From the NCBI GenBank assembly GCA_016191145.1, contig JACPPD010000008.1:1-64000 (forward strand): DNA of 64,000 nucleotides, written 5' to 3'. Below are positions 52,055 to 61,771 of the stretch, in pieces. Source of the stretch: Ignavibacteria bacterium (GTDB lineage: Bacteria; Bacteroidota; Ignavibacteria; Kapaibacteriales; Kapaibacteriaceae). The first letter of the stretch is position 1. The number at the start of each line of letters is the position of its first letter. Position numbers and translations under genes: made by a program. The notes beneath the pieces are model-generated. The model was not told the origin of the DNA, did no database searches, and saw only the letters and a program-made list of their open reading frames with translations.

Positions 52055-53599
52055 ATGAAGGAGTTTGTAAACGAGTCCTATTACGATTTCTCAAAACCTG
52101 CAGTAGCTGCAAAACAGCGTGCTGCCATTGATGAAGTGCGCAAACGCTTTGGCAGGGAATACCCAAATATAATTGCCGGGCGAAACGTAAAGACGCAGGC
52201 AAAAACCGTAAGCCGCAATCCGGCCAACTCAGGAGAAGTTGTTGGCGTATTTCAGAAGTCTGGAGTGGAAGATGCCGAAAGAGCATTGAAGGGGGCTTTA
52301 ACAGCATTTGAAACGTGGAAGGATGTGCCGATGAAGAAACGTGCACAGTATTTGTTCAAAGCTGCAAATGCTGTTCGACGTCGGCGGTTGGAAATCAATG
52401 CGTGGATGATTTCCGAGGTTGGAAAAAATTATCTGGAAGCTGATGCCGATACGTGCGAAGCAATTGATTTTCTGGAATTCTATGGACGCGAAGCCCTACG
52501 CTTTGCCGATGTGCAGCCCGTTGTGCAGCAGCCTGGTGAACTCAACGAGCTGTTCTATGTACCGCTTGGAGTAGGCGTTATTATTCCCCCGTGGAATTTT
52601 CCATTTGCAATTCTTGTTGGCATGTCGGCTGCCGCTATTGTTTGCGGCAACACAATTGTGCTTAAGCCCTCCAGCGACTCGCCGATGATGGGGTGGTTGT
52701 TTGCCGATGTAATGAAGGAAGTGGGGCTGCCTCCGGGTGTTTTGAATTTTCTTGTTGCCAGCGGTGCCGAAGCAGGAGACTATTTGGTGAGTCATTCCAA
52801 GACGCGTTTCATTTCCTTTACTGGGTCGATGGAAGTTGGGCTGCGCATCAACGAGCTGGCCGCTAAACCGCAGCCGGGACAGATATGGATTAAACGGGTG
52901 ACGGTGGAAATGGGCGGTAAGGATGCAATCATTGTTGCTGCTGATGCAGATATAGATGCCTCTGTAGCAGGAGTTGTTGCGGCAGCATTCGGTTTTCAGG
53001 GTCAGAAATGTTCTGCATGCTCACGCGTAATCGTCGAAGCACCTGTGTACGATGAGTTTGTAACCAAACTTAAAATCGCTGTAGATGCGCTTGTGATTGG
53101 AGAGCCAAACGATAATGCTCCGGTTGGACCGGTGGTCTCCGACCGTCAGGAAAAGACCTTGCTCAAATACATCGACGTCGGTAAGACTGAGGGCAAACTG
53201 ATCTGCGGAGGCGAGAAGGTTCCTGGCTTGCCGGGTTACTACATAAAGCCAACTGTATTCGTTAACGTAAAACCCAACGCTCGGATTATGCAGGAAGAAA
53301 TTTTTGGCCCTGTGCTGGCCGTCTGCAAGGCAAAGGATTTCGATCACGCGCTGCAAATCGGCAACGATACTATCTATGGCCTTACCGGAGCTGTGTATTC
53401 TAGGGACAAGAAGAAACTAGAGCGTGCCCGGAACGAATTTTTCTGTGGCAATCTCTACCTCAACAGAAAATGTACGGGAGCTATGGTGGGCAGTCACCCG
53501 TTCGGTGGTTTTAATATGAGTGGGACGGATTCTAAGGCCGGCGGACGAGACTATCTACTGCTCTTTCTCCAAGCTAAATCGGTTGCTAAGAAAATTTAG
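52055..53599 (+). CDS. pruA: L-glutamate gamma-semialdehyde dehydrogenase
   Basis: A 514-residue aldehyde dehydrogenase of the monofunctional PruA/RocA type: FVNESYYDFSKPAVAAKQRA at the start, GVGVIIPPWNFPFAILVGMS, the general-base Glu in VTVEMGGKDAIIVAADADID, catalytic Cys in FQGQKCSACSRVIVE, and GTDSKAGGRDYLLLFLQAK at the C-terminus, which is typical of this enzyme. It oxidises pyrroline-5-carboxylate/glutamate semialdehyde to glutamate using NAD, the second step of proline catabolism. The proline dehydrogenase gene is not adjacent, so the two steps are split in this genome. Confidence 0.95.
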   Translation: MKEFVNESYYDFSKPAVAAKQRAAIDEVRKRFGREYPNIIAGRNVKTQAKTVSRNPANSGEVVGVFQKSGVEDAERALKGALTAFETWKDVPMKKRAQYLFKAANAVRRRRLEINAWMISEVGKNYLEADADTCEAIDFLEFYGREALRFADVQPVVQQPGELNELFYVPLGVGVIIPPWNFPFAILVGMSAAAIVCGNTIVLKPSSDSPMMGWLFADVMKEVGLPPGVLNFLVASGAEAGDYLVSHSKTRFISFTGSMEVGLRINELAAKPQPGQIWIKRVTVEMGGKDAIIVAADADIDASVAGVVAAAFGFQGQKCSACSRVIVEAPVYDEFVTKLKIAVDALVIGEPNDNAPVGPVVSDRQEKTLLKYIDVGKTEGKLICGGEKVPGLPGYYIKPTVFVNVKPNARIMQEEIFGPVLAVCKAKDFDHALQIGNDTIYGLTGAVYSRDKKKLERARNEFFCGNLYLNRKCTGAMVGSHPFGGFNMSGTDSKAGGRDYLLLFLQAKSVAKKI

Positions 53600-53624
53600 A
53601 ATATTCGATCATCTCACAAAAACT

Positions 53625-55757
53625 TCATTCTTCTTCTGTCTGCTGCTGCACGTATTCGTTATGCAATTTCTGCTGCAAGTTCGAAGGTACCTGCACGAAT
53701 TCAGCGAATTCGGCAGAGTAGTTGGCACGGCCCTGTGTAAGGCTTCGCAGAACAGTAGCATAGTGGTCTAGTTCGGCGAGGGGCATACGGCATTTAAGGA
53801 TCTGGTAATGTCCGTCGGCGTCGACGCCCATAATTTCACCTCGGCGAACAGGTAAATCACTCATGATTTCTCCCACCTGTTCTTCGGGCATGATAATCTC
53901 GACATTGTAAATAGGCTCCAGCAGCAACGGATCGGCCTTGATAAACGCATCCTTGAATGCCATCCGTCCTGCAGTCTTAAATGCGGCCTCATTGCTGTCT
54001 ACGGGGTGCATCTTGCCGTCGAACACGCTTACGCGAACGTCGCGCACGTACGACCCTGTGATTGGCCCTTCTGCCATCTTTTCCATCACGCCTTTGAGTA
54101 TTGCCGGCAGAAAACGCTGATCGATCACTCCACCAACAATGCAATTGTAAAACACGAGTTTCCCGCCCCACGGCAATTCATAGGTATCCTTGCCTCGCAC
54201 CGTAAGCCCTGGTGGATCTGCAATGCCATCGTAGTATGGTTCCACGCGCATGTGGACCTCGGCAAACTGTCCTGCCCCTCCCGATTGCTTCTTGTGCCTG
54301 TATTGTGCATCAGTGTTCTTGCGAATGGTTTCGCGATAGGGAATGCGAGCAGGCTGATAACTAACATCAAGTTTAAATCTGTGCTCCAACTTCCATTTCG
54401 CACTCTGCAGATGCATCTCGCCCTGTCCGTGGATAATCAATTGTTTTAGTTCCTGTGAATGCTCGACAATCAGGGTTGGGTCTTCTTCATGCAATTGGTG
54501 CAGTGCCAGTCCAAGCTTGTCTTCATCGCCCTTCCTGTTCGAAACAACAGCCGTCCTGATCTTTGTGGGAGGGAATTCGATTGGGGGCAACACCAGGTTA
54601 AATCCTTTATCGTGCAGCGTATTGTTCACGTGCGTGTTTTTCAGCTTAACGACTGCACCGATATCGCCTGCAGTGATTTCAGTTACTTCATGACGTTTCT
54701 TACCGTTGACGACGAAGAGCTGTCCGAGCCTTTCCGTGATTCCAGTCTGTTCATTTATCAGATCCTGACCATGGTGAATTGTACCGGAATACACTCGGAA
54801 GAACGACATGTCTCCGACATTAGCTTCACTCGTTGCTTTGTATACAAACAGGCATGCCTTGCCCGCTGGGTCGGCCTTAAGAAACTCTCCTCCCAAGGTC
54901 TCGACAGGCGGCATTTCTACAGGTGCAGGAATCACAACATCAATGAAGGACATCAGGCGGCCGGTGCCCATGTCGTTCTTTGCTGAAATGCAGAACACCG
55001 GGAATATTTGCCGGTTAATAATTGTTGTTGTTAACCCGTGACGCATTTCTTCTTCGTCGAGTTCTCCCTTGTTGAGATAATGATCCATCAGAGTTTCATC
55101 GTTCTCAGCAACAATTTCGATGAGCTCATTATGCAAACGTTTTGCCCGTTCAACTTCGGTATCGGGGATTGGTTTCTTTTCCGGCTTTCCTCCGGTTGGC
55201 GGAAAAACGTACGCCGTCATTTTTAACACGTCGATGATGGTGTTAAAACCAAGACCTTCGTTTACCGGGTACTGAACAACAGTTACTTCGCGTCCAAACC
55301 GATCTTTTGCCTGCTCAACCGTGCGCCAGAAATTACTCTGTTCATGGTCAACTTTGTTAATAACGAATATAGTTGGAGTTTTGAATTGCTTCGTGTATTT
55401 CCAGATTGTTTCTGTTCCCACTTCAACTCCATGATTAGAGCTTAGCACCATGATCCCTGAATCGACAACCTTCAGGGCTCCAATCACTTCGCCTACGTAA
55501 TCAACGTATCCTGGCGTATCGATAATGTTGATTTTATAATCACGCCATTCGGCAAACATTGTAGTACCGAAAACAGACGACACCCGGTCCTGCTCAATCT
55601 CATGGTAATCCGACACCGTTGAATGTTCTTCCACGCTACCTCTACGGTTTATTTCGCCAGATTCAAAGAGCATGGATTCTGCCAGTGTTGTTTTACCGGA
55701 CCCCGCGTGTCCGAGCAGGGCAATGTTCCTAATATGTTGGGCGTCATAGTTTTTCAT
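53625..55757 (-). CDS. EF-G paralogue (elongation factor G-like GTPase, DTPGY type)
   Basis: A 710-residue five-domain translational GTPase. The P-loop is LLGHAGSGKTTLAESML, switch II is NIIDTPGYVDYVGEVIGALK and the guanine motif is VINKVD. The usual DTPGH of EF-G, where His activates the catalytic water, is DTPGY here. That substitution is seen in the FusA2/EF-G2 branch of paralogues, which usually accompany a canonical fusA elsewhere. Domain IV contains KKQSGGAGQFAEVHMRVEPY, and the C-terminal part reads PVRRGEIMGVDADGHYQIL. Its role may be recycling, stress or a reduced-GTPase function; this is not settled. The C-terminal tail is Gln/Glu-rich (NEYVQQQTEEE). Confidence 0.9.
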   Translation of the reverse strand: MKNYDAQHIRNIALLGHAGSGKTTLAESMLFESGEINRRGSVEEHSTVSDYHEIEQDRVSSVFGTTMFAEWRDYKINIIDTPGYVDYVGEVIGALKVVDSGIMVLSSNHGVEVGTETIWKYTKQFKTPTIFVINKVDHEQSNFWRTVEQAKDRFGREVTVVQYPVNEGLGFNTIIDVLKMTAYVFPPTGGKPEKKPIPDTEVERAKRLHNELIEIVAENDETLMDHYLNKGELDEEEMRHGLTTTIINRQIFPVFCISAKNDMGTGRLMSFIDVVIPAPVEMPPVETLGGEFLKADPAGKACLFVYKATSEANVGDMSFFRVYSGTIHHGQDLINEQTGITERLGQLFVVNGKKRHEVTEITAGDIGAVVKLKNTHVNNTLHDKGFNLVLPPIEFPPTKIRTAVVSNRKGDEDKLGLALHQLHEEDPTLIVEHSQELKQLIIHGQGEMHLQSAKWKLEHRFKLDVSYQPARIPYRETIRKNTDAQYRHKKQSGGAGQFAEVHMRVEPYYDGIADPPGLTVRGKDTYELPWGGKLVFYNCIVGGVIDQRFLPAILKGVMEKMAEGPITGSYVRDVRVSVFDGKMHPVDSNEAAFKTAGRMAFKDAFIKADPLLLEPIYNVEIIMPEEQVGEIMSDLPVRRGEIMGVDADGHYQILKCRMPLAELDHYATVLRSLTQGRANYSAEFAEFVQVPSNLQQKLHNEYVQQQTEEE

Positions 55758-55976
55758 GGTTTCCCCGGATTCAAATCGACAAGATTCGGAACATACGAAA
55801 AATGAAAAACTACCCGCCCCTTAACATGAAAAGGGTAGACTTTCAGGTTCAACGCATGAAAGCCGACGGCATCAAAATCTTAGGGTAACTGGGATAGGTT
55901 AATCCGACGGAAGAGGGCGAACACTCCCTTCAGTGCTGCACCCGGAAGTTGCGTGTATGGAATCGAAAAAATCACG

Positions 55977-56004
55977 ATGCCGGGTATCAAGAGATACCCG
56001 GCAT
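55977..56004. repeat. Perfect 12-bp inverted repeat, second copy of the ATGCCGGGTATC hairpin
   Basis: ATGCCGGGTATC, loop AAGA, then GATACCCGGCAT. The stem is identical to the inner 12 bp of the hairpin at 1061-1100; the loop differs (TCTT there, AAGA here, its reverse complement), which means the two copies are inverted relative to each other. Like the first copy, it lies between two divergent genes. Confidence 0.85.
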
Positions 56005-56045
56005 GGTTTTCCGGCGAAGATGCCGGCAGATAACCTTCCTAACCG

Positions 56046-56053
56046 TATCTTTG
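56046..56053 (+). promoter_or_regulatory. TAnnTTTG promoter box for rplS
   Basis: TATCTTTG matches the Bacteroidota -7 consensus and ends 44 bases before the rplS start codon. No clear TTTG -33 box is seen at the right distance. Confidence 0.45.
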
Positions 56054-56097
56054 TAGTCCGCTTCTATTCAAAGTATACTATTGCCCGGAGAATAACG

Positions 56098-56481
56098 ATG
56101 CACCCCAAGGTAAAAAAATTCGACACTGCCATGAAATCATCGGCTTACGAAATGCGTAAGGCTAAAGCTGGTGAAGCTTCCCCCGATATTCCCACGTTTC
56201 GTCCGGGCGACACGATTAAGATTGCAGTCCGTGTAATCGAAGGTGAGAAGGAGCGCATCCAGAATTTTCAGGGAGTTGTAATTGCACGCCGAGGCTCGGG
56301 CATAAATGAAACGTTCCGTGTCCGCAAAATTTCAAACGGCGTTGGCGTTGAGCGAATCTTCCCAATCAACTCTCCAATTATCCAAAGTCTTCAGGTGCTG
56401 AAAGAAGGCTCCGTTCGCAGAGCAAAATTGTATTACCTGAGGGGTATGAGTGAAAAGAAGATTAGGCAAAAACTCAATTAA
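56098..56481 (+). CDS. rplS: 50S ribosomal protein L19
   Basis: I start the 127-residue protein at the ATG at 56098 ([20 protein letters not shown]), eight bases after GGAG; the track ORF extends 55 codons upstream through non-coding sequence. It contains the L19 core [40 protein letters not shown], and then [20 protein letters not shown]. The C-terminus [20 protein letters not shown] is canonical. L19 lies at the 30S-50S interface. The common neighbours trmD, rimM and rpsP are absent here, so the gene is on its own. Confidence 0.98.
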   Translation: MHPKVKKFDTAMKSSAYEMRKAKAGEASPDIPTFRPGDTIKIAVRVIEGEKERIQNFQGVVIARRGSGINETFRVRKISNGVGVERIFPINSPIIQSLQVLKEGSVRRAKLYYLRGMSEKKIRQKLN

Positions 56482-56493
56482 GGCGCTCTCTAT

Positions 56494-57942
56494 TTAGCGC
56501 ACCCTCACAATCGCCCCCTGCTCAGAAAACCTATCTAACACGATGTCTACCTGCGTTGTTGTATCGCGCATGAAAAACGTGGGATCCTGACGTGATGACC
56601 GCGGGTGAACAACGATGTCGTTGACGTCCTTTGTGGAGTAACTGATACGTTTGTCGCCGGATGACGCGATTAAAGAAAATGTGAGTATATCGTCGGGTCC
56701 GAGCGAACTTTCCAGCTCGTCTATGTCAACAAGGAAACGTCTGTATTCCCCCGACACAGAGTGTTTGTATGCCTTCGAACGAAGCCTGCTATCGAGTTGC
56801 TGGGATAGAACTTTATTCCGCGCTGCATTGCGGGATTCATTCGTGATCTGTTTAGTAAAAAGGGGGCTGCCCACAACTGGAGCAAGTCCGGAGCGGCGCA
56901 ATGCAACCTTATTCCAAACATTAAAACTTAAGTCGTAGTCAACTACTGCCCGATGCCGGTCGTCCAAAACACGCAGAACAAACTGCTGCCATCTGTGCTC
57001 ACCATTGATGTTGCGCTTTCGTTCCAATGCCGCCATACGCTGCGTGAGGGTATCGTAATCGGTTGTTGATTTAATTCTTAATGCTGCGATGATCAGCTCT
57101 GCAACTTCTGTATCGGTGAGAATTCCACCATGATCGAGATCGTTAATGATCATCTGCGGAATCGTTGCCAAGTCGCGCTTTTTAATACCTAAAGACCACC
57201 CCGTATTTGCGTCTCTGTTGTTTTCTGGATTGACGACGTCGAGCGTTAAACGTCTGACGTTAAGACCTGCGCCGCTTGTAACGATTACTCCATCCGTGCC
57301 GTCGGTATCGGCTACGATACTTGCAAGCGATTCCGACTTAGCTCCTGTAAAGACCCATGCTTTGATTAGATCAAAGTTGTACACTGCGCCTTCGGCTGCA
57401 TTGAATAAATCGAAATCGCTGAGAGCCCATTGCCGTGGCGAGGCGAGTTCCAGGTCGTTGAGAATCTGTTCGCCAACTTCTCCAAATTGCCACTCAGAGA
57501 CATACGAGTCTCCTTCCAGCAGTCCGTCGACCAACATTGTTTTCAGCCGGCCAAGCTGCGACTTTCCCTTATGGGCAAGGGGCGAACCAAAGTTTGCCGG
57601 CGCAATAAAAACAATGCTGTGAATCATATCGTGAAGCCGCAGCCAGGAATACTGCTGCATCAACTGTCTTACAACGAGTCCGCCCGTGCTGTGCACAACA
57701 AAGCGCAAGGAACGCTCGCCGCCATTCAACAGACCGTTGACCTTGAGTTCCAGATACAGCGATTCTGCAACATCTTCGAGCATCACCTGGTCGTCGAGCG
57801 AAACATAATCTGCATAATGGAGACGTAAATCGCGTATGCCATCGGCGCCGAGTTTAGTATTAACTTTCGTTAACGTATTACCCAACGACTGTTTGATGGA
57901 TTTGGCACTCGAGCTGTATCCGTGTAAAATCACGACATCCAT
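56494..57942 (-). CDS. Lipase-like alpha/beta hydrolase with an unassigned C-terminal half
   Basis: I start it at Met 57942 (MDVVILHGYSSSAKSIKQSL); the track adds two residues. The first 280 or so residues are an alpha/beta hydrolase: LHGYSSS, the nucleophile elbow VVHSTGGLVVRQLMQQY (Ser in H-S-T-G-G), FIAPANFGSPLAHKGKSQLG, an acid candidate in VADTDGTDGVI and the His candidate in INDLDHGGILTD. From about residue 290 (TTDYDTLTQRMAALERKRNI) onward there is a second, mostly beta-strand region of about 190 residues that I do not recognise. No signal peptide is visible, so it is probably cytosolic unless exported by another route. It converges with rplS and is divergent from cinA. A lipase or acyltransferase activity is likely, the substrate unknown. 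Confidence 0.75.
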   Translation of the reverse strand: MDVVILHGYSSSAKSIKQSLGNTLTKVNTKLGADGIRDLRLHYADYVSLDDQVMLEDVAESLYLELKVNGLLNGGERSLRFVVHSTGGLVVRQLMQQYSWLRLHDMIHSIVFIAPANFGSPLAHKGKSQLGRLKTMLVDGLLEGDSYVSEWQFGEVGEQILNDLELASPRQWALSDFDLFNAAEGAVYNFDLIKAWVFTGAKSESLASIVADTDGTDGVIVTSGAGLNVRRLTLDVVNPENNRDANTGWSLGIKKRDLATIPQMIINDLDHGGILTDTEVAELIIAALRIKSTTDYDTLTQRMAALERKRNINGEHRWQQFVLRVLDDRHRAVVDYDLSFNVWNKVALRRSGLAPVVGSPLFTKQITNESRNAARNKVLSQQLDSRLRSKAYKHSVSGEYRRFLVDIDELESSLGPDDILTFSLIASSGDKRISYSTKDVNDIVVHPRSSRQDPTFFMRDTTTQVDIVLDRFSEQGAIVRVR

Positions 57943-57968
57943 TAGCAACTCCGAACTAGATTTGTGAC

Positions 57969-59282
57969 GTGAAAATAGCCATCATCACTATCGGCGATGA
58001 GATACTCATCGGTCAGATCGAAAATCGAAACGCAACGTGGATTGCACAACAATGTACAGAAATTGGGGCATCCGTTGTTCACCAGACGGTTGTGGGCGAT
58101 GACTCCGAGAGTCTGAAACGGGAACTTGACGTTGCGCGCAGCCGTGCAGGTGTGATCATCACAACGGGTGGCTTGGGCCCAACGCACGACGATATCACAA
58201 AGCAAACACTTGTCGATTATGTTGGTGATGAGCTAACCCTTAATCAGTCGTGGCTTGATCTGCTCAAACAAAGGAGCACACAAAGGGGACGCGAATTGTC
58301 GGCTCGCAATGCAGAGCAGGCCATGGTGCCACGGACTGCTACGGTGCTGCCTAACCCGATTGGTACGGCTCTTGGCTTGCTGTTCACCTTTAGCGCTCCC
58401 GGCCTGCCAGCTTGTAAATGCTATTCTCTGCCAGGAGTACCATCGGAGATGAAGGCCATCATGGAACGTCATGTTATCCCTTCGTTGCGCGAACAACACA
58501 TGGCTGAAAAAGCAGCTTCGAAAATTTATCTCACCCTGCACACCACAGGGATCGAAGAAAGTGCCCTGGCAGATCTCATCGGAGATATACCACTAACCGG
58601 AGCAACGACTCTTGCATACCTGCCCAGCTACTTTGGTGTGCGTTTAAGGATTGGAGCAGTTGATGATTCAGCGACTTCGAGAATCAAGGGGACGATGAAC
58701 AGGGAAATTAATAGAATACATCACATAATTCTTGAAAGGGCAGGCAGATATGTTGTTGGAGAGGGCCCATCGACGCTTGTTGAGATTTTAGCCGACAGAC
58801 TAAAGGAAAACGGTGAAACTTTGTCTGTGGCTGAATCATGTACTGGAGGGTTGTTGGGGGAAACATTAACCGAAGTGCAAGGCAGCAGTGAATGGTTCAT
58901 GGGTGGTATCATATCGTACTCGAACGATGCCAAGATGAATTTGCTTGGTGTGGAACAATCTGTGCTTGACGCTTATGGGGCTGTCAGCCAGGAAGTTGCC
59001 ATCCAAATGTGCACGGGTGTGCAGCGGCAATTCAACACCACGTGGAGTATTGGCATTACCGGTGTTGCAGGCCCTGCAGGCGGAACCGAAGAAAAGCCGG
59101 TAGGCACGGTTTGGATTGGAATTGCGGGTAAACGTGGTGCATTTGCTAAACATTTTTTATTTGGCACTGAACGTCGCGTCAACCGCGAACGATCTGTTGG
59201 CGCTGCAGTGTCCATGTTATTACTCGAATTATCTCGCATACCGCACACCCAACAGCATAACGCTTCAAATAGCCTCACATGA
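57969..59282 (+). CDS. cinA: CinA-like protein (MoaB-like domain plus NMN deamidase)
   Basis: A 437-residue two-domain protein. The N-terminal COG1058/MoaB-like domain has IITIGDEILIGQIENRNATW and VIITTGGLGPTHDDITKQTL, as in ADP-ribose pyrophosphatase-type CinA. The C-terminal PncC domain has LSVAESCTGGLLGETLTEVQ, FMGGIISYSNDAKMNLLGV and GVAGPAGGTEEKPVGTVWIG, the nicotinamide-mononucleotide deamidase signature. It acts in pyridine nucleotide salvage. It overlaps tsaD by four bases (ATGA). Confidence 0.93.
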   Translation: MKIAIITIGDEILIGQIENRNATWIAQQCTEIGASVVHQTVVGDDSESLKRELDVARSRAGVIITTGGLGPTHDDITKQTLVDYVGDELTLNQSWLDLLKQRSTQRGRELSARNAEQAMVPRTATVLPNPIGTALGLLFTFSAPGLPACKCYSLPGVPSEMKAIMERHVIPSLREQHMAEKAASKIYLTLHTTGIEESALADLIGDIPLTGATTLAYLPSYFGVRLRIGAVDDSATSRIKGTMNREINRIHHIILERAGRYVVGEGPSTLVEILADRLKENGETLSVAESCTGGLLGETLTEVQGSSEWFMGGIISYSNDAKMNLLGVEQSVLDAYGAVSQEVAIQMCTGVQRQFNTTWSIGITGVAGPAGGTEEKPVGTVWIGIAGKRGAFAKHFLFGTERRVNRERSVGAAVSMLLLELSRIPHTQQHNASNSLT

Positions 59283-60277
59283 GAATACTGGCAATCGAAA
59301 CCTCGTGCGACGATACTGCTGCCGCGGTGCTGAACAACGGAACCGTGCTAAGTAATATTATTTCTTCTCAAGACATCCACACGGATTGGGGCGGCATTGT
59401 TCCCGAACTTGCCTCGCGTGAACACGTGAAGGCAATCGGCGTAATTGTTGCACAGGCGCTGAGGCAGGCAGATTCAGACATGGACAGTATTGATGCGATT
59501 GCCGTTACCAGCGGGCCGGGGCTTCCGGGTTCGTTATTAGTGGGCACTCAATTTGCAAAGGGGCTTGCATTGCGCTTCAATAAGCCGCTATACCCCGTAC
59601 ATCACATCGAAGCACACATTTACTCAGGATATTTAGAAAATCCGGACCTGACGTTTCCATCCATTACGCTGGTAGTGAGTGGTGGGCATACAGGTCTATT
59701 CTTGGTTCGGAGTGCAATAGAGTTCGATTTGATTGGCACCACACTCGACGATGCGGCGGGGGAGGCATTCGATAAGATTGCTAAAATGCTCGGCCTGCAG
59801 TATCCCGGCGGTCCGGCTATTGATAAGCTTGCCAAGAACGGGAAGGCAGATGCCATTGCATTTCCGAGAGGGCTCATCAATCAGGAATCGTTCGACTTCT
59901 CGTTTTCAGGCCTGAAAACATCGGTGAAGCGCTATCTGCAACAACACCCACAAGAACGAATAGAAGACATAGCAGCGTCGGCGCAGCATGCCATCGTAGA
60001 CGTGTTGGTTGCAAAGACACTGCGGGCTGCGACTGCCAACAATATCAATGCTGTAACAATCGCCGGCGGTGTAGCGGCCAACAGCGAATTGAATCGGAGA
60101 ATGCGGCAGACTTGTAATGACAGACGCTGGACTCTCGTCTCTCCGCGCAGTGCTTACTGCATGGACAATGCCGCCATGATCGGTTTTCTTGCAGCTCTGC
60201 GCATGCGCAACAACGTTCAGCCTACGGTTGATTTCAGAATCAGCCCTGCCTCGATTCGTAGAAAAGCCACCCACTAA
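59279..60277 (+). CDS. tsaD: tRNA threonylcarbamoyladenosine synthase subunit TsaD
   Basis: A 332-residue ASKHA-fold enzyme for t6A37 formation on tRNAs reading ANN codons. It opens MRILAIETSCDDTAAAVLNN, has the metal site in HHIEAHIYSGYL, LVVSGGHTGLFLV, and GGVAANSELNRRM, and ends with DNAAMIGFLAALR. Catalytic and metal residues are all in place. Coupled to cinA by a 4-base overlap; tsaB and tsaE are not in the window. Confidence 0.97.
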   Translation: MRILAIETSCDDTAAAVLNNGTVLSNIISSQDIHTDWGGIVPELASREHVKAIGVIVAQALRQADSDMDSIDAIAVTSGPGLPGSLLVGTQFAKGLALRFNKPLYPVHHIEAHIYSGYLENPDLTFPSITLVVSGGHTGLFLVRSAIEFDLIGTTLDDAAGEAFDKIAKMLGLQYPGGPAIDKLAKNGKADAIAFPRGLINQESFDFSFSGLKTSVKRYLQQHPQERIEDIAASAQHAIVDVLVAKTLRAATANNINAVTIAGGVAANSELNRRMRQTCNDRRWTLVSPRSAYCMDNAAMIGFLAALRMRNNVQPTVDFRISPASIRRKATH

Positions 60278-60358
60278 TACGGTCTGCAGGGCACCTCATG
60301 ACGCTCAATCATTCGCGTCGTTCAGCTCTCAATGCAGTCGTATGCAGCGCGCAATTGC

Positions 60359-61771
60359 TCACGTTCGTTTCAGCGATTTGACTTCATCAATCACGCTGTC
60401 GATAGTCTTACCAACGGCATCAACAGCATCGTCGAGAGTTTCGCCCAATCGTTTCCCAATTTCTTCTGGTGAAAGGTTAAGCGAAGGATAGAGCGGAAAT
60501 TGGCGGCAGAAGTGCCGTACATCTTCCTTCACTGCATCATACACATCAGTGTTACCGTGATTACTAATCACCCTGTCAATCAGCCGTGCAACATGACGCA
60601 AATCCTCTTCCTTCATTCCTCTGCTTGTAATGGCAGCGGCGCCAAGCCGAATTCCGGAGGTTACGAGCGGAGGCTGTGTATCGTAGGGAACAGCGTTCTT
60701 GTTACACGTTATCCCCGAAGCATCAAGCGCATTTTCGGCCTGCTTGCCGGTAATGTTTTTGTTGCGCAAGTCAACAAGCATCAGGTGGTTGTCGGTGCCG
60801 CCGCTTACAACATTGTAATCCATTTTAACAAGTTCATCGCACATGGCATGGGCGTTGCTGATAACTTGTTTAGTGTATTCATCGAACTCGTCAGTCAGCG
60901 CCTCCCCAAAGGCCACGGCCTTGGCGGCTATAACGTGCATCAGTGGACCGCCCTGAATGCCGGGCATCACCATTGAGTCGATCAATTCACCGATCTTTTT
61001 AACACGTCCGCTCTTCGGAGCTACCTTCCCCCACGGATTATCGATGTTTTTTCCAATGAGAATTAGCCCGCCTCGTGGACCCCGAAGTGTTTTGTGCGTA
61101 GTGCTCGCAATAACATCGCAATAGGGAACCGGACTCATCAATCGCCCCTTTGCTATGAGACCTGCAGGATGGGCTATATCTGCGAACAAAAAAGCTCCCA
61201 CAGCATCGGCGATTTCACGGAACGCCTTAAAGTCAATTTCACGTGAGTATGCGCTTGCGCCAACCGTTATCATTTTCGGTTTGTGAAGCTTAGCAAGATC
61301 CTCAACAATGTTATAATCAATCTTGCCAGTTTCTTTAGAAAGTCCGTACGGAACAAAGTTGTAGAAAATGCCCGAAAAATTAACAGGTGATCCGTGGGTG
61401 AGATGTCCTCCGTGAGAGAGATCCATGCCAAGGACGGTGTCTCCCGGCTGCAGGTAGGTGAAGTAAACGGCCATGTTAGCGCCCGACCCGGAGTGAGGCT
61501 GCACGTTGGCATATTCAGCGTCAAAGAGTGTTTTCAGACGCTCAATTGCAAGGTTCTCCGCTACGTCGACCCATTCACACCCACCGTAGTATCTCTTGCC
61601 GGGATAGCCTTCGGCATACTTGTTAGTAAGTATGCTTCCCTGAGCTTCCATCACCGCCAACGATGTGAAGTTTTCGCTCGCAATTAATTCAAGCTTATCG
61701 CGCTGCCGCTCATACTCATTCTGCAGAGCACTGAAAAGGACTGGATCGGAATGCCGGACGTGACTGTACAT
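60359..61771 (-). CDS. glyA: Serine hydroxymethyltransferase
   Basis: A 470-residue PLP enzyme converting serine plus tetrahydrofolate to glycine plus methylene-THF. Motifs: [36 protein letters not shown], the PLP-Lys in [14 protein letters not shown], and [20 protein letters not shown]. It is longer than the usual 415-430 residues: the C-terminus carries an added helical tail ([20 protein letters not shown]), Asp/Lys-rich, possibly a coiled coil. The start codon abuts the stop of the T9SS-sorted protein gene on the same strand (1-base overlap). Confidence 0.96.
   Translation of the reverse strand: MYSHVRHSDPVLFSALQNEYERQRDKLELIASENFTSLAVMEAQGSILTNKYAEGYPGKRYYGGCEWVDVAENLAIERLKTLFDAEYANVQPHSGSGANMAVYFTYLQPGDTVLGMDLSHGGHLTHGSPVNFSGIFYNFVPYGLSKETGKIDYNIVEDLAKLHKPKMITVGASAYSREIDFKAFREIADAVGAFLFADIAHPAGLIAKGRLMSPVPYCDVIASTTHKTLRGPRGGLILIGKNIDNPWGKVAPKSGRVKKIGELIDSMVMPGIQGGPLMHVIAAKAVAFGEALTDEFDEYTKQVISNAHAMCDELVKMDYNVVSGGTDNHLMLVDLRNKNITGKQAENALDASGITCNKNAVPYDTQPPLVTSGIRLGAAAITSRGMKEEDLRHVARLIDRVISNHGNTDVYDAVKEDVRHFCRQFPLYPSLNLSPEEIGKRLGETLDDAVDAVGKTIDSVIDEVKSLKRT

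Larger units (their letters stand above)
55758..56097. other. Divergent intergenic region between EF-G paralogue and rplS
   Basis: No gene is seen in these 340 bases. From left to right it holds CTACCC/GGGTAG (55810-55815 with 55833-55838), the perfect 12-bp hairpin at 55977-56004, a 5-bp CCGGC/GCCGG hairpin (56011-56026) and a TATCTTTG promoter box (56046-56053). The hairpins lie upstream of that box, so they would not be in the rplS leader if it is the active promoter. Confidence 0.6.

Noticed and set aside
56484-56502. GCGCT/AGCGC hairpin between rplS and the hydrolase gene
   Set aside because: Only five base pairs with an eight-base loop and no T-tract; too weak to call a terminator.
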